Assembly: GCF_002025705.1 (NCBI RefSeq)
Contig: NZ_CP018846.1
Coordinates: forward strand, 2,037,501-2,101,500
Source of the DNA: Pseudomonas putida
GTDB taxonomy: Bacteria; Pseudomonadota; Gammaproteobacteria; Pseudomonadales; Pseudomonadaceae
Length of the DNA: 64,000 nt
Direction of reading: 5' to 3'
This document shows positions 38,293-47,721 of the stretch, piece by piece (positions within the stretch are counted from its first letter, which is position 1; each line of letters starts with the position of its first letter). The notes under the pieces are model-generated. The model did no database searches, was not told the DNA's origin, and worked only from the letters and a program-made list of their open reading frames with translations. The position numbers were made by a program, and so were the translations under genes.

Positions 38293-39717
38293 TTACAACC
38301 CACCCCGCCGCACGTGCTTCACTAGCACCTTCTCCAACAACTCCCACATCGCCGGATCCGTACTGAACGCCACATTGAACCGCATCCAGCCGGTCGGCTT
38401 GGCATCGACCATGAACAACTGCCCAGGCCCGAGCATGATGCCTTTCTCCAGCGCATCGTCCAGCAACGCCGCACTGTCCGGAATCGCCGGGTGGCGGGTC
38501 CAGATATACATCCCTTCATCCGATTCGATGAACAGTTCAAAGCCCAATCGATGCAGATGCCGCCCAACCTCCTGATGTGCCTCGGCCAGGCGCTGGCGCA
38601 GGCGCTTGAGGTGCTTGCGCCAGCGCCCGTCGATGATCGCGGCATACACCACCCGTTCCATCACCTGCGAAGTGGTCAGCCCCGAGCGCATCTTCAGGTG
38701 CAACAGCTTTTGCGAAAGCTCCGGGTTGGCCAGCAAATAGCCGACCCGCACGTTGGGCGAGATGCTCTTCGAATAGCTGCCCACGTACACCACTTGCTGC
38801 AGGTGGTCGAGGCTGGCCAGGCACGGCTGCGGCTCGGCGACCATGTCGGCGTACAGATTGTTTTCCACCAGGCGGAAACCGTGCTGGCTGGCCAGCTGCA
38901 GCAGGCGGTGCAGCTGCGGCAGCGGTGTGCGTGAGCAGGTCGGGCTGTGCAGGTGCGGCTGGGTGAAAAACGCGGTAGGGCGGTGGTGCGCCAGCAGTTG
39001 CTCAAGGTGGTTGAGGTCATAACCGTTCGGCGTGCGTGGCACGCCGATCAGCGTTGCGCCCTGGGTGCGCAGGATGCTCATCAGGTTCGGGTAGCCGGGG
39101 TCGTCCACCAGCACCACATCACCAGGGCGTACCAAGGTGCGTACGGCAAGGTCCAGCGCCTGGCTGGCGCCGTGGGTCAGCATCAGTTGCGCCGGATTGC
39201 AGACGATCGACAGCTCCTGCTGCAGGTTCTGCGCGGTCAGCGCACGCAGTTCCGGCAGGCCCATCGGGTCGCCGTAGCCAGACAATTCCAGCGGGCTGCC
39301 GGCGACCTGGCGCAGGCCGCGGCGCAGGCCTTCTTCGTACATCCAGTCGTTGGGCAGCCAGCCGCAACCCGGTTTGAACGGCAGTTGGCGGGTCTCGAAG
39401 ATCTGCTGCAGGTACCATTCGGAGTTGAACGATGGTCGACTGGCGTCGGCCTCGGCGGTATGAGTGTCCAGCAGTTCGGCCGCGGCACGGTTGACGAAGA
39501 ACCCCGCATTCCCCTTGCTCACCAGCAGCCCCTGAGCCACCAGGCGGTCATACGCCTCGACCACGGTGAAGGTGCTCACCGAATAGGTCGCCGCGAAGGC
39601 GCGGATCGACGGGACCTTGGCGCCTGGCTTGAGGGTCTGGTTGTCGATCAGCTCGCGCAGGCCGTCGATGATCTGGTTGACCAACGGCGTGGAGGAGTCT
39701 GGATGTAGTTCGAACAT
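38293..39717 (-). CDS. MocR-type regulator (GntR HTH fused to aminotransferase-like domain)
   Basis: 474 residues. The N-terminal winged helix of GntR type ('ALKPGAKVPSIRAFAATYSVSTFTVVEAYDRL' region, about 15-75) is joined to a fold-I aminotransferase-like domain from about 115. The PLP Lys is in 'VYVGSYSKSISPNVRVGYL', the Asp region in 'VLVDDPGYPN'. Such proteins sense PLP or a PLP-amine adduct. It is divergent from the amino acid permease gene and probably controls it, as GabR controls GABA genes (analogy only). Confidence 0.92.
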   Translation of the reverse strand: MFELHPDSSTPLVNQIIDGLRELIDNQTLKPGAKVPSIRAFAATYSVSTFTVVEAYDRLVAQGLLVSKGNAGFFVNRAAAELLDTHTAEADASRPSFNSEWYLQQIFETRQLPFKPGCGWLPNDWMYEEGLRRGLRQVAGSPLELSGYGDPMGLPELRALTAQNLQQELSIVCNPAQLMLTHGASQALDLAVRTLVRPGDVVLVDDPGYPNLMSILRTQGATLIGVPRTPNGYDLNHLEQLLAHHRPTAFFTQPHLHSPTCSRTPLPQLHRLLQLASQHGFRLVENNLYADMVAEPQPCLASLDHLQQVVYVGSYSKSISPNVRVGYLLANPELSQKLLHLKMRSGLTTSQVMERVVYAAIIDGRWRKHLKRLRQRLAEAHQEVGRHLHRLGFELFIESDEGMYIWTRHPAIPDSAALLDDALEKGIMLGPGQLFMVDAKPTGWMRFNVAFSTDPAMWELLEKVLVKHVRRGGL

Positions 39718-39779
39718 TCGGGGCCTTCAAAGGTGCTGAACGCCAAGCGCCAGCGGGGTGTATTGCATCGGCGGCCTGT

Positions 39780-39808
39780 ACAGTGCAGTGCGAGATTCAT
39801 GCCACTGT
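39780..39808. promoter_or_regulatory. dyad in the mocR-permease intergenic region
   Basis: ACAGTG, 17 bases, CACTGT, 63 bases before the mocR start codon. Further TGCATG and TGTACA half-sites surround it. The divergent gap (39718-40042, 325 bases) has no gene. A regulator-binding role is a guess from position. Confidence 0.35.
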
Positions 39809-40042
39809 GCATGGCTCTATACGTCGGACATTTTTACATTAGGTGTCAGATATCGCCACATAAAGCATGTTCAGTTCGCCTCAGGTGCCAACCTGGGGCG
39901 CGTCAGCAGGCCGCCACGGAAGGCCTGCGTGTGTTTGCGCACACCATCCTGCCCGCATTAGCACTGATGTACAGGTGAAACCGAGAGCCATCGGGGTTTC
40001 ACAGTTTTCCTTGGATAAAAAGAAGCACGGGGTACACAACTG

Positions 40043-41455
40043 ATGGACGCAACATCCACAACCACCACCGCGAAAAGCGGGCACGAGAGCAAGCTCAGTG
40101 CCTCGCTCAAGTCGCGCCACCTGACGATGATGTCGATCGCCGGGGTTATCGGCGGCGCCTTGTTCGTCGGTTCCGGCAGCGTGATCCACAGCGCCGGCCC
40201 GGCCGCAGTCCTGGCGTACCTCGCCGGCGGCATCCTGGTGGTCCTGATCATGCGCATGCTCGGTGAAATGGCGACTTCCTCGCCCGACACCGGCTCGTTC
40301 TCCACCTACGCCGACCGCGCGATCGGCCGCTGGGCCGGTTTCACCATCGGCTGGCTGTACTGGTGGTACTGGGTCATCCTGATGGCCTGGGAAGCCTATG
40401 TGGCGGGCAAGATTCTGCATGGCTTCTTCCCCGACGTGAGCGTCAACGTGTTCGTGCTGGCCACGACCTTGCTGCTGATCACCGTCAACTTCTTCAACGT
40501 CAAGCACTACGGTGAGTTCGAATTCTGGTTCGCGCTGATCAAGGTGATTGCGATCATCTGCTTCCTGATCGTGTGCGGCGCTGCCGTGATGAACATCTGG
40601 CAGTTTGGTGAAGTGCGTGGCATGAGCCACCTGACCGCCGAAGGCTTCATGCCCAACGGCATCACCACGGTCATCGGTGCGCTGCTGGGTGTGATGTTCG
40701 CCTTCCTCGGCGCCGAAATCGTTACCATCGCTGCTTCCGAAGCCAAGGACCCGGCCACCCAGATCGTCAAAGCCACCAACTCGGTGGTATGGCGTGTGTG
40801 CCTGTTCTACGTCGGTTCGATCTTCCTGATCGTCTGCCTGGTACCGTGGAACGACCCGCAGCTGGGCGTTTCCGGCTATGGCGCCTACCGCCGTACCCTG
40901 GAGCTGTTGGGCGTGCCGCACGCTGAGTTGCTGATGAACTTCGTGGTGCTGACTTCGGTGAGCAGCTGCCTGATCTCGGGCCACTACACCGCTTCGCGCA
41001 TGCTGTTCTCCCTGGCCCAGCGTGGCGACGCGCCGTCGTTCTTCAAGATCACCCGCGCCGGCACCGGTGTACCGGTATTCGCGATCATCGGCTCCTGCGC
41101 CGTGGCCGTGATCTGCGCGCTGATCAACTTCAGCGAAACCCTGCGCCCGAAAGACGTGCTGGAAACCCTGATGAACACCACCGGCATGATCGCCCTGCTG
41201 GTGTACCTGGTGATCGCCTTCTCGCAGCTGCGCATGCGCCGCAAGCTGATTGCCGAAGGCAAGGAAGTGCGCCTGCAGATGTGGCTGTTCCCATGGCTGA
41301 CCTACCTGGTGATCGGCTTCATCATCGCCGCACTGGTGACCATGGCCTTCATGCCTGATTACCAGATCCTGGTGATCTCCACCGGCATCGCCGCGGCTGT
41401 CGTGGTGGCGATGGGCGTGATCCACCAGATCCGCTCTGGCAAGCAGCAACACTAA
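40043..41455 (+). CDS. amino acid permease (GABA permease-like, APC family)
   Basis: 470 residues, 12 TM helices. APC/AAT family signature 'MMSIAGVIGGALFVGSGSVIHSAGPAAVLAY' at about 29-59, 'RMLGEMATSSPDTGSFSTYADRAIGRWAGF', and 'FLGAEIVTIAASEAKDPATQI'. It resembles GabP-type carriers. The N-terminus is Thr/Ser-rich and the C-terminus basic (QIRSGKQQH). Divergent MocR suggests induction by an amine or amino acid. Confidence 0.88.
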   Translation: MDATSTTTTAKSGHESKLSASLKSRHLTMMSIAGVIGGALFVGSGSVIHSAGPAAVLAYLAGGILVVLIMRMLGEMATSSPDTGSFSTYADRAIGRWAGFTIGWLYWWYWVILMAWEAYVAGKILHGFFPDVSVNVFVLATTLLLITVNFFNVKHYGEFEFWFALIKVIAIICFLIVCGAAVMNIWQFGEVRGMSHLTAEGFMPNGITTVIGALLGVMFAFLGAEIVTIAASEAKDPATQIVKATNSVVWRVCLFYVGSIFLIVCLVPWNDPQLGVSGYGAYRRTLELLGVPHAELLMNFVVLTSVSSCLISGHYTASRMLFSLAQRGDAPSFFKITRAGTGVPVFAIIGSCAVAVICALINFSETLRPKDVLETLMNTTGMIALLVYLVIAFSQLRMRRKLIAEGKEVRLQMWLFPWLTYLVIGFIIAALVTMAFMPDYQILVISTGIAAAVVVAMGVIHQIRSGKQQH

Positions 41456-41458
41456 GCG

Positions 41459-41638
41459 TCACTTGCTGTTGGAAACGGCCGGCTCCCTTGGGGACCCGGC
41501 CGTTTCGCGTTGTTGGGCCTGGGGTTTTTCTGCGGGCATGTGGAATGTCTGGTTCATCCAGGGGGAACCGAGCAGGGCGGCGGCGGCAATCAGGGCCAGG
41601 ATGGCGAGGGCCAGGGATATCTTCATCGGCATGCGCAT
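41459..41638 (-). CDS. small single-pass membrane or secreted protein
   Basis: About 59 residues: MRMPMKISLALAILALIAAAALLG is one hydrophobic helix, followed by 'SPWMNQTFHMPAEKPQAQQRE' and a polar tail. ATGs at 41638, 41632 and 41626 are all in frame and the start is uncertain. It is convergent with the permease and sits 96 bases from the divergent tam gene. Unknown function; codon use is consistent with a real gene. Confidence 0.55.
   Translation of the reverse strand: MRMPMKISLALAILALIAAAALLGSPWMNQTFHMPAEKPQAQQRETAGSPREPAVSNSK
41473..41505 (+). terminator. hairpin after the permease
   Basis: 10-bp stem AAACGGCCGG / CCGGCCGTTT with a 13-base loop, 18 bases after the stop. There is no U-run. 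It overlaps the 3' end of the small convergent gene. Confidence 0.55.
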
Positions 41639-41734
41639 GCAGGTACTGACCTGAAGCATAGGCCGCCAGTTCAGGTTCATGGGCGGCGGTACATGGCTTA
41701 TGCTCACACCATTGCCCGCCAAAAGGAGCCTTCC

Positions 41735-42511
41735 ATGGCCTGGTCCGCCACCCAGTATTCCCTGTTCGAAGACGAACGCACCCGCGCCGTGCGCGACCTG
41801 CTGGCCGCCGTGCCGCCCCGCCCGGTGCGCCATGCCACCGACCTGGGCTGCGGCCCAGGCAACTCTACCGAGGTGCTGCTGCAGCGCTGCCCGGATGCCC
41901 AGGTGACAGCGCTGGACAGCGACAAGGACATGATCGACAAGGCCCGCGAGCGCAAGCGCCTGCACATCCCGCGGGTGCGCTGCGAAATCGCCGACATCAG
42001 CGCCTGGTCCGCCCCCGAACCCCAGGACCTGATTCTAGCCAACGCCTCGCTGCAATGGGTGCCGGACCACGGCTCGCTGTATCCGCGCCTGGTGCGCCAG
42101 CTGAGCGAAGGCGGCAGCCTCGCGGTGCAGACCCCGGACAACCTCGACGAGCCTGCGCACCGGCAGCTTCGCGAGATTGCCGGCCGTGGCCGCTGGGCCG
42201 ACAAGTTCGCCGATTTCAGCCTGCCGCCGCGGCATAACGCGGGGTTCTACTACGACCTGCTCAGCCCGCTGTGCACGCGGGTGGATGTGTGGCGCACCAC
42301 CTATCACCACCCGCTGGCCGGTGGCGCCGAGGCGGTGGTGGAATGGTTCAAGGGGTCGGCCCTGCGGCCCTATCTGGCGAAGCTGGATGAAGACGAACAG
42401 GCAGATTTCCTGCAGATGTACCTGCAGGCCATGCAGCATGACTACCCGCCCGCTACCGATGGCAAGGTGTTGCTGCCGTTCCCGCGGCTGTTCGTGGTGG
42501 CGACCCGTTAA
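41735..42511 (+). CDS. tam: trans-aconitate 2-methyltransferase
   Basis: 258 residues. SAM-dependent methylation of trans-aconitate, thought to detoxify this spontaneous product of cis-aconitate. Motif I 'ATDLGCGPGNSTEVLL' at about 35-50, the acidic end of beta2 in 'TALDSDKDMI', 'ANASLQWVPDHGSL' (post-motif) and 'VWRTTYHHPL'. The start at 41735 is supported by AAAAGGAG. The 3' end overlaps the convergent DUF2784 gene by 4 bases. Confidence 0.9.
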   Translation: MAWSATQYSLFEDERTRAVRDLLAAVPPRPVRHATDLGCGPGNSTEVLLQRCPDAQVTALDSDKDMIDKARERKRLHIPRVRCEIADISAWSAPEPQDLILANASLQWVPDHGSLYPRLVRQLSEGGSLAVQTPDNLDEPAHRQLREIAGRGRWADKFADFSLPPRHNAGFYYDLLSPLCTRVDVWRTTYHHPLAGGAEAVVEWFKGSALRPYLAKLDEDEQADFLQMYLQAMQHDYPPATDGKVLLPFPRLFVVATR

Positions 42512-42873
42512 GGTCGGCGCCAACGCCGGATCACGTGGCCGTAGATGGCCAGGTTTAGCAGCAGCACGACGCCGCCCAGCAGCAGCTGGATCTGCGGCGT
42601 CAGGCCGGCGGGGTAGATCAGCGGCCAGATGTAATGTTCGACGAAGCCGCCGTGGTAGCCCGCGTCGCCGGCCGCCAGGCGCATGCGGTTTTCCCAGTCG
42701 GTGAGCGGGCATTCCAGGTGCAGCCCTTCCACCGCCAGGCCCCAGGCCAGGGCGGGGAGGTGCAGGAGCAGGGCGGGGCGCCACCTGAGCACCAGCAGGC
42801 CGCCGAACAGGACCAGCAGGATGAAGGCCAGGTGCAGCAGGACCAGGGCGTCGGCGGCTATTCGGTAGAACAT
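42508..42873 (-). CDS. DUF2784 membrane protein
   Basis: 121 residues with about three TM helices ('ALVLLHLAFILLVLFGGLLVL', 'LHLPALAWGLAVEG', 'IQLLLGGVVLLLNLAIYG'). The family feature 'CPLTDWENRMR' and 'GFVEHYIWPLIYP' match DUF2784. Function unknown. Confidence 0.85.
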   Translation of the reverse strand: MFYRIAADALVLLHLAFILLVLFGGLLVLRWRPALLLHLPALAWGLAVEGLHLECPLTDWENRMRLAAGDAGYHGGFVEHYIWPLIYPAGLTPQIQLLLGGVVLLLNLAIYGHVIRRWRRP

Positions 42874-42930
42874 GGTGGATGAGGCTGCAATTGAGGTATT
42901 CCCAGCATAGTTGGATAGCCTGTACCGGCC

Positions 42931-43800
42931 CTACAACCCTTCCTGAACCATCTGCAGGAAGGTCGCCACCACCCGCCGTGAACGCTGTTCACTCAGGCAC
43001 ACCAAGGTCTCGGTCAGGTGCCGCTGGCAATCGACAATCGGCAACGCACACACCCGCGCATCCGCGCCAAACTCGGCTGCCGACACCACCCCCACGCCAA
43101 TCCCCACTACCACGGCCTCGCGCGCTGCCTCGCGCCCTTCCACCTGGATCGCCGGGCGAATGCGCAAGCCTGCGCGCTGCATCTCTTCCTCCAGCGTCTG
43201 CCGCGTCACCGACCCCGGCTCACGCAGCACCAGCGGCGTGTCGTCCAGGTCCGCCAGGTTGATCGAGCCGCGGCTGGCCCACGGGTGGTTGTGCGAGACG
43301 AACGCCACCATCGGGTCGCGGCGCAGCGGCACGCAGTACAGCCGCTCGTCATCGACATCGCGCCCGAGCAACGCCAGGTCGGCCTGGTAACTGAACAGCC
43401 GTGAAAGCGACTCATCGGTGTTGCCCGTTTCGACTTTGACCTGGATGCCCGGGTAGCGCTGGCAGAAGCGGGCGATCTGCGGCAGCACGTGTACCGGCGC
43501 ATCCACCGCCAGCACCAGGCTGCCGGTGTGCAGGGCTCGTGAATCCTGCAGCAGGTCATGGGCCTCGGCCTCGCAGGCGAACAGGCGCTGGCTGATACCC
43601 AGCAGGCGCTCGCCCAGGTCGGTCAATTGCACCGAGCGCTTGTTGCGGTGGAACAGCAGCACGCCAAAGCGCTCCTCGAGCTTGCGCACCTGGTCGGACA
43701 CCGCTGGCTGGGTCAGAAACAGCTTTTGCGCCGCGCGGGTGAAGCTGCCATGCACGGCTACCGCATGGAACGCCTTGAGTTGAGCGTGGGAAACCGACAT
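42931..43800 (-). CDS. LysR-family regulator, aminoethylphosphonate-catabolism type
   Basis: 289 residues. HTH 'AFHAVAVHGSFTRAAQKLFLTQPAVSDQVRKLEERFG' at about 9-45, with a co-inducer domain ('DLALLGRDVDDERLYCVPLRRDPMVAFV', 'GIGVGVVSAAEFG'). The pattern matches the LysR subfamily that accompanies 2-aminoethylphosphonate genes in Pseudomonas. It is divergent from a sugar-phosphate-type MFS carrier and an FAD oxidoreductase, which fits. Specific inducer inferred. Confidence 0.82.
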   Translation of the reverse strand: MSVSHAQLKAFHAVAVHGSFTRAAQKLFLTQPAVSDQVRKLEERFGVLLFHRNKRSVQLTDLGERLLGISQRLFACEAEAHDLLQDSRALHTGSLVLAVDAPVHVLPQIARFCQRYPGIQVKVETGNTDESLSRLFSYQADLALLGRDVDDERLYCVPLRRDPMVAFVSHNHPWASRGSINLADLDDTPLVLREPGSVTRQTLEEEMQRAGLRIRPAIQVEGREAAREAVVVGIGVGVVSAAEFGADARVCALPIVDCQRHLTETLVCLSEQRSRRVVATFLQMVQEGL

Positions 43801-44044
43801 GCCGACTCCAGTAACAAGCTGAACTTATGTGTGAAATACGATAAATCGATTTTATTTATCAGTCAGCAACTGTTTCCATACGTTTCAACCCGAGGCCGCC
43901 GCCATAAGCAGCGGCCGGGCCATGGCCCGCACACCGGTGCCATCTGACCAGATGACGAGCCTTCGTCATGCAGTGCGCAACACAACAACAAGACAGGCGT
44001 TTTTTAACAATCTGCCGGCACACTTGAGCAAGAGGTCAGAGTCA

Positions 44045-45361
44045 ATGAATCAGTCACTAGCCGCGATGAAACGCTGGCGCATCCAGATTTTTGCTATCAC
44101 CTGGCTGGCCTACGCCGCCTTCTACTTCACCCGCAAAGCCTTCTCGGTGGCCAAGCTCGGCATCGGTGAAGACCCGACATTCATGCTCGACAAGGCCGCC
44201 ATGGCCAACCTCGACGCCATCTACCTGGCCGCCTACGCCGTGGGCCAGTTCACCTGGGGCATGCTCGCCGACCGTTTCGGCCCGCGCGTGGTGGTGCTGG
44301 GCGGCTTGCTGATTTCGGCGGTGGCTGCGGTGGTGATGGGCAGTTACGCCACCTTCCCGATCTTCGCCACCTGCATGCTGATCCAGGGGCTGGCGCAATC
44401 CACCGGCTGGGCCGGGTTGTGCAAGAACATCGGCAGCTTCTTCCCGGCTTCGCAGCGCGGGCGGGTGCTGGGGCTGTGGAGTTCGTGCTACGCCTTCGGT
44501 GGCCTGGTCGCTTCGCCGTTCGCCGGCTGGTGGGCGTATACCCTGGTAGGCACCTGGCACGCTGCGTTCTTTTCCAGTGCTGCGGTGGTGGCCGGTGTGG
44601 CCGTGCTGTTCTTCTTCCTGCAGCGCAACAAGCCGGAAGACGTCGGCCTGCCGGCAGTCGAGCCAGAGCCGCAGAGCATGGCCCCAGGTGGCAACCTGTG
44701 CAGCGTATGGGCGCCGCTGCGCGAGATCCTGCGCAACCGCACCGTGCTGACCCTGGGCCTGGCCTACTTCCTGTTGAAGCCTGCGCGCTACGCCATCCTG
44801 TTGTGGGGCCCGGTGATCGTCTTCGAGCAGATGCCTTCGGTCGGCAAGGTCGGCGCGGCGATCATCCCCACCGCTTTCGAACTGGCGGGGCTGCTCGGCC
44901 CGATCATCATCGGCCTGGCTTCGGACAAGCTGTTCGGCGCCCGGCGCATGCCGGCCTGCGTGATCAGCCTGGTGCTGCTGACCGTGACCCTGGCAGCGTT
45001 CATGGCGGCCATGCACACCGGCAGCATCGTGATGGTGGTGGCCTTGCTGTTTGTCATGGGCCTGACCCTGTACGGGCCGGACTCGATGATCAGCGGCGCG
45101 GCGGCGATCGATTTCGGCACGGCCAAGGCCGGCGCTACCGCAGCGGGCTTCGTCAACGGCTGCGGCTCGGTGGGCGCGGTGCTCGGTGGCCTGCTGCCGG
45201 GCTACTTCGACAGCGTCACGGTGTTCATCGTGTTCGCCGGTTGCGCGCTGTTCTCGGCCCTTGTGCTGCTGCCGCACTGGAACAGCCGCCCGGCCGGTAC
45301 GCCCCAGGCCAATGACGTGGCACCCAACACCAGCATGGCGATCAAGCCACTGCGTACCTGA
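44045..45361 (+). CDS. MFS organophosphate:phosphate-antiporter-like transporter
   Basis: 438 residues, 12 TM helices. Features of the GlpT/UhpC branch: 'AITWLAYAAFYFTRKAFSVAKLGIG' at about 17-41, 'AYAVGQFTWGMLADRFGPRVVV' and 'GLAQSTGWAGLCKNIGSFFP'. Such carriers move phosphorylated or phosphonate compounds. The ATG at 44045 follows a weak AGAGGTCAGAG site; upstream in-frame residues are not helix-like. It forms an operon with the FAD oxidoreductase 14 bases downstream. Confidence 0.85.
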   Translation: MNQSLAAMKRWRIQIFAITWLAYAAFYFTRKAFSVAKLGIGEDPTFMLDKAAMANLDAIYLAAYAVGQFTWGMLADRFGPRVVVLGGLLISAVAAVVMGSYATFPIFATCMLIQGLAQSTGWAGLCKNIGSFFPASQRGRVLGLWSSCYAFGGLVASPFAGWWAYTLVGTWHAAFFSSAAVVAGVAVLFFFLQRNKPEDVGLPAVEPEPQSMAPGGNLCSVWAPLREILRNRTVLTLGLAYFLLKPARYAILLWGPVIVFEQMPSVGKVGAAIIPTAFELAGLLGPIIIGLASDKLFGARRMPACVISLVLLTVTLAAFMAAMHTGSIVMVVALLFVMGLTLYGPDSMISGAAAIDFGTAKAGATAAGFVNGCGSVGAVLGGLLPGYFDSVTVFIVFAGCALFSALVLLPHWNSRPAGTPQANDVAPNTSMAIKPLRT

Positions 45362-45375
45362 AGGAAAGCGAGCGA

Positions 45376-46767
45376 ATGAGACCCTTTTGGCTGCAACAGG
45401 CCCTGGAATCGGAGCAGGACGCGGTGTGCCCGCCCCTTGAAGGCGATACCCGCTGCGATGTGTGCATCGTCGGCGGGGGCTACACCGGGTTGTGGACCGC
45501 GCTGATGCTCAAAGAGGCGGTGCCGGCGCTGGACGTGGTGCTGATCGAGGCCGATATCTGCGGCGCCGGTGCCAGTGGCCGCAATGGCGGATGTGCATTG
45601 TCGTGGTCGGCCAAGTACTTCACCCTCGAACGCCTGTTCGGGGTGGCTGAGGCGGTGCGCCTGGTGCGCGAGTCGGAGCGCAGCATCGGGGCCATCGGTG
45701 CGTTCTGCGCGGCCAATGGCATCGATTGCGACTACCGCCCGGACGGCACCCTGTACACCGCCACCAACCAGGCTCAGGTCGGTGGCAGCGATGCGGTGAT
45801 CGCGGCGCTGCAGCAGAAGGGGATCAATTCGTTCGAGCGCCTGCCACTGGACCAGGTCCAGCAGCTGGCTGGTTCGGCGCGGCACCTGGAGGGCTGGTTC
45901 TCGCCAGCCGCCGCCACCGTGCAGCCGGGCAAACTGGTGCGTGGTCTGCGCCGGGTCGCCCTGCAGCGCGGGGTGCGCATTCATGAAGGCACGGCCATGA
46001 CCGGCCTGGAACACGGCGCCCCGGCCCAGGTGCGCACCGCCGGCGGGACGATTCGCGCCGACCGTGTGGTGCTCGGCCTCAATGCCTGGATGGCGCGGGC
46101 CTTCCCGCAGTTCGAGCGCAGCGTGGCGATTGTCTCCAGTGACATGGTGATCACTGAACCTTGCCCCGAACTGCTGCGCGAGATCGGCCTGAACACTGGG
46201 GTCAGCGTGCTCGACTCACGGATTTTCGTGCACTACTACCACAACACCAGCGATGGCCGGCTGATGCTCGGCAAGGGCGGCAACACCTTCGCCTACGGCG
46301 GGCGCATGCTGCCGGTGTTCGACCAGCCATCGCCGTACCGGCCGCTGCTGCGCGAAAGCCTCGGCGAGTTCTTCCCGGCGTTGGCCCAGGTACCGCTGGC
46401 GGCCAGCTGGAACGGCCCGTCGGACCGCTCGGTGACCGGGTTGCCGTTCTTCGGCAAGCTGGACGGGCAGGGCAACGTGTTCTATGGCTTCGGCTATTCC
46501 GGCAGCGGGGTCGGGCCGTGCCACATGGGCGGGCAGATCCTGTCGTCGCTGGCGCTGGGCCTGGATAACCCGTGGACCCGTTCGCCGTTGGTCAAGGGGC
46601 CGCTGGGGCTGTTCCCGCCCGAGCCTATCCGCTACCTCGGCTCGCTGATGGTGCGCAACGCCATCCGTCGCAAGGAGCACGCCGAAGACCGTGGCGTTCG
46701 GCCGCGCCGGCTGGATGTGCGCCTGGCGCGCTTCGCGGCGGCGGCGGGCAAGGCCGACAAAGCGTGA
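45376..46767 (+). CDS. FAD-dependent oxidoreductase (DAO family)
   Basis: 463 residues. The N-terminal dinucleotide motif 'VCIVGGGYTGLWTALML' starts near residue 30, then 'GAGASGRNGGCALSW'; the C-terminal FAD loop is 'YGFGYSGSGVGPCHMGGQIL'. DAO/glycine-oxidase fold; oxidises amines. With the phosphonate-type LysR and carrier, it may act on aminoethylphosphonate or an N-methyl derivative, like the PbfD-type enzymes (inference). phnW and phnX are not in the window. Confidence 0.83.
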   Translation: MRPFWLQQALESEQDAVCPPLEGDTRCDVCIVGGGYTGLWTALMLKEAVPALDVVLIEADICGAGASGRNGGCALSWSAKYFTLERLFGVAEAVRLVRESERSIGAIGAFCAANGIDCDYRPDGTLYTATNQAQVGGSDAVIAALQQKGINSFERLPLDQVQQLAGSARHLEGWFSPAAATVQPGKLVRGLRRVALQRGVRIHEGTAMTGLEHGAPAQVRTAGGTIRADRVVLGLNAWMARAFPQFERSVAIVSSDMVITEPCPELLREIGLNTGVSVLDSRIFVHYYHNTSDGRLMLGKGGNTFAYGGRMLPVFDQPSPYRPLLRESLGEFFPALAQVPLAASWNGPSDRSVTGLPFFGKLDGQGNVFYGFGYSGSGVGPCHMGGQILSSLALGLDNPWTRSPLVKGPLGLFPPEPIRYLGSLMVRNAIRRKEHAEDRGVRPRRLDVRLARFAAAAGKADKA

Positions 46768-46862
46768 GATTACTTGTCGATCCACTGCCCGAGGGCGTAT
46801 AAACTGCTCCCACTTTTGGCCGGTCGCTTCCTGAACCGGCCGCTGAAACAAAGAGAGTCGAC

Positions 46863-47573
46863 ATGGGCGCACAGTGGAAAGCCAAACATAGAGAAACAGC
46901 TGCCAACGCCAAGGGCAAGATCATGGGCAAGCTGGCCAAGGAAATTCAGATCGCGGCCAAGTCCGGCGCCGACCCGGACATGAACCCGCGCCTGCGCCTG
47001 GCCATCGTCCAGGCCAAAAAAGCGTCGATGACCCGTGAGACCCTTGAGCGTGCGATCAAGAAAGGCGCAGGCCTGGACGGCGAGGCGGTGCAGTACCATG
47101 CCGTCAGCTACGAGGGCTTCGCCCCGCACCAGGTGCCACTGATCGTCGAGTGCCTGACCGACAACGTCAACCGCACCGTGGCCCAGATCCGCGTGCTGTT
47201 CCGCAAGGGCCAGCTGGGCGCCAGCGGCTCGGTGACCTGGGACTTCAACCACGTCGGCCTGATCGAAGCCACTCCGGAAGGCGATGCCGACCCTGAAATG
47301 GCCGCTATCGAAGCCGGTGCCCAGGACTTCGAGGAAGGTGAAGAAGAGGGTTCGACCCTGTTCATCACCGATACCACCGACCTGGATGCCGTGCAGAAGG
47401 CGCTGCCGGAGCATGGCTTTACTGTCACTTCGGCGAAGATCGGCTACACCCCGAAGAACCCGGTGAGCGCGGCCAGCCTCAGTGCCGAGGCGCTGGCCGA
47501 GGTTGAAGCGTTCCTCGAAGCGATCGACGAGAACGATGACGTGCAGAACGTCTACGTTGGCCTGACCGCTTAA
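46863..47573 (+). CDS. YebC/PmpR-family protein
   Basis: 236 residues. Begins '[44 protein letters not shown]', the YeeN-like variant of the YebC start. The acidic C-terminal domain '[14 protein letters not shown]' and '[13 protein letters not shown]' are conserved. Family members act on transcription, and some assist ribosomes at proline stretches. There is no ruvC neighbour, so this is the second paralogue rather than the housekeeping yebC. Confidence 0.9.
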   Translation: MGAQWKAKHRETAANAKGKIMGKLAKEIQIAAKSGADPDMNPRLRLAIVQAKKASMTRETLERAIKKGAGLDGEAVQYHAVSYEGFAPHQVPLIVECLTDNVNRTVAQIRVLFRKGQLGASGSVTWDFNHVGLIEATPEGDADPEMAAIEAGAQDFEEGEEEGSTLFITDTTDLDAVQKALPEHGFTVTSAKIGYTPKNPVSAASLSAEALAEVEAFLEAIDENDDVQNVYVGLTA

Positions 47574-47577
47574 TCGC

Positions 47578-47700
47578 TGGGGCCGCTTTGCGGCCCTTTC
47601 GCGACACAAGGCCGCTCCTACAGGTACAGCGCCGCTGTCAAATGTGGCGCTGTCCTGTAGGAGCGGCCTTGTGTCGCGAAACGAGGGCGAAGCCCTCGCC
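47578..47700. repeat. BIME: inverted REP pair
   Basis: Arms CTTTCGCGACACAAGGCCGC (plus) and GCGGCCTTGTGTCGCGAAAC, with centre GGCGCTGT/ACAGCGCC pairing, right after the YebC gene. Confidence 0.85.
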
Positions 47701-47721
47701 AGCATCCGGAGCCGAACACCG

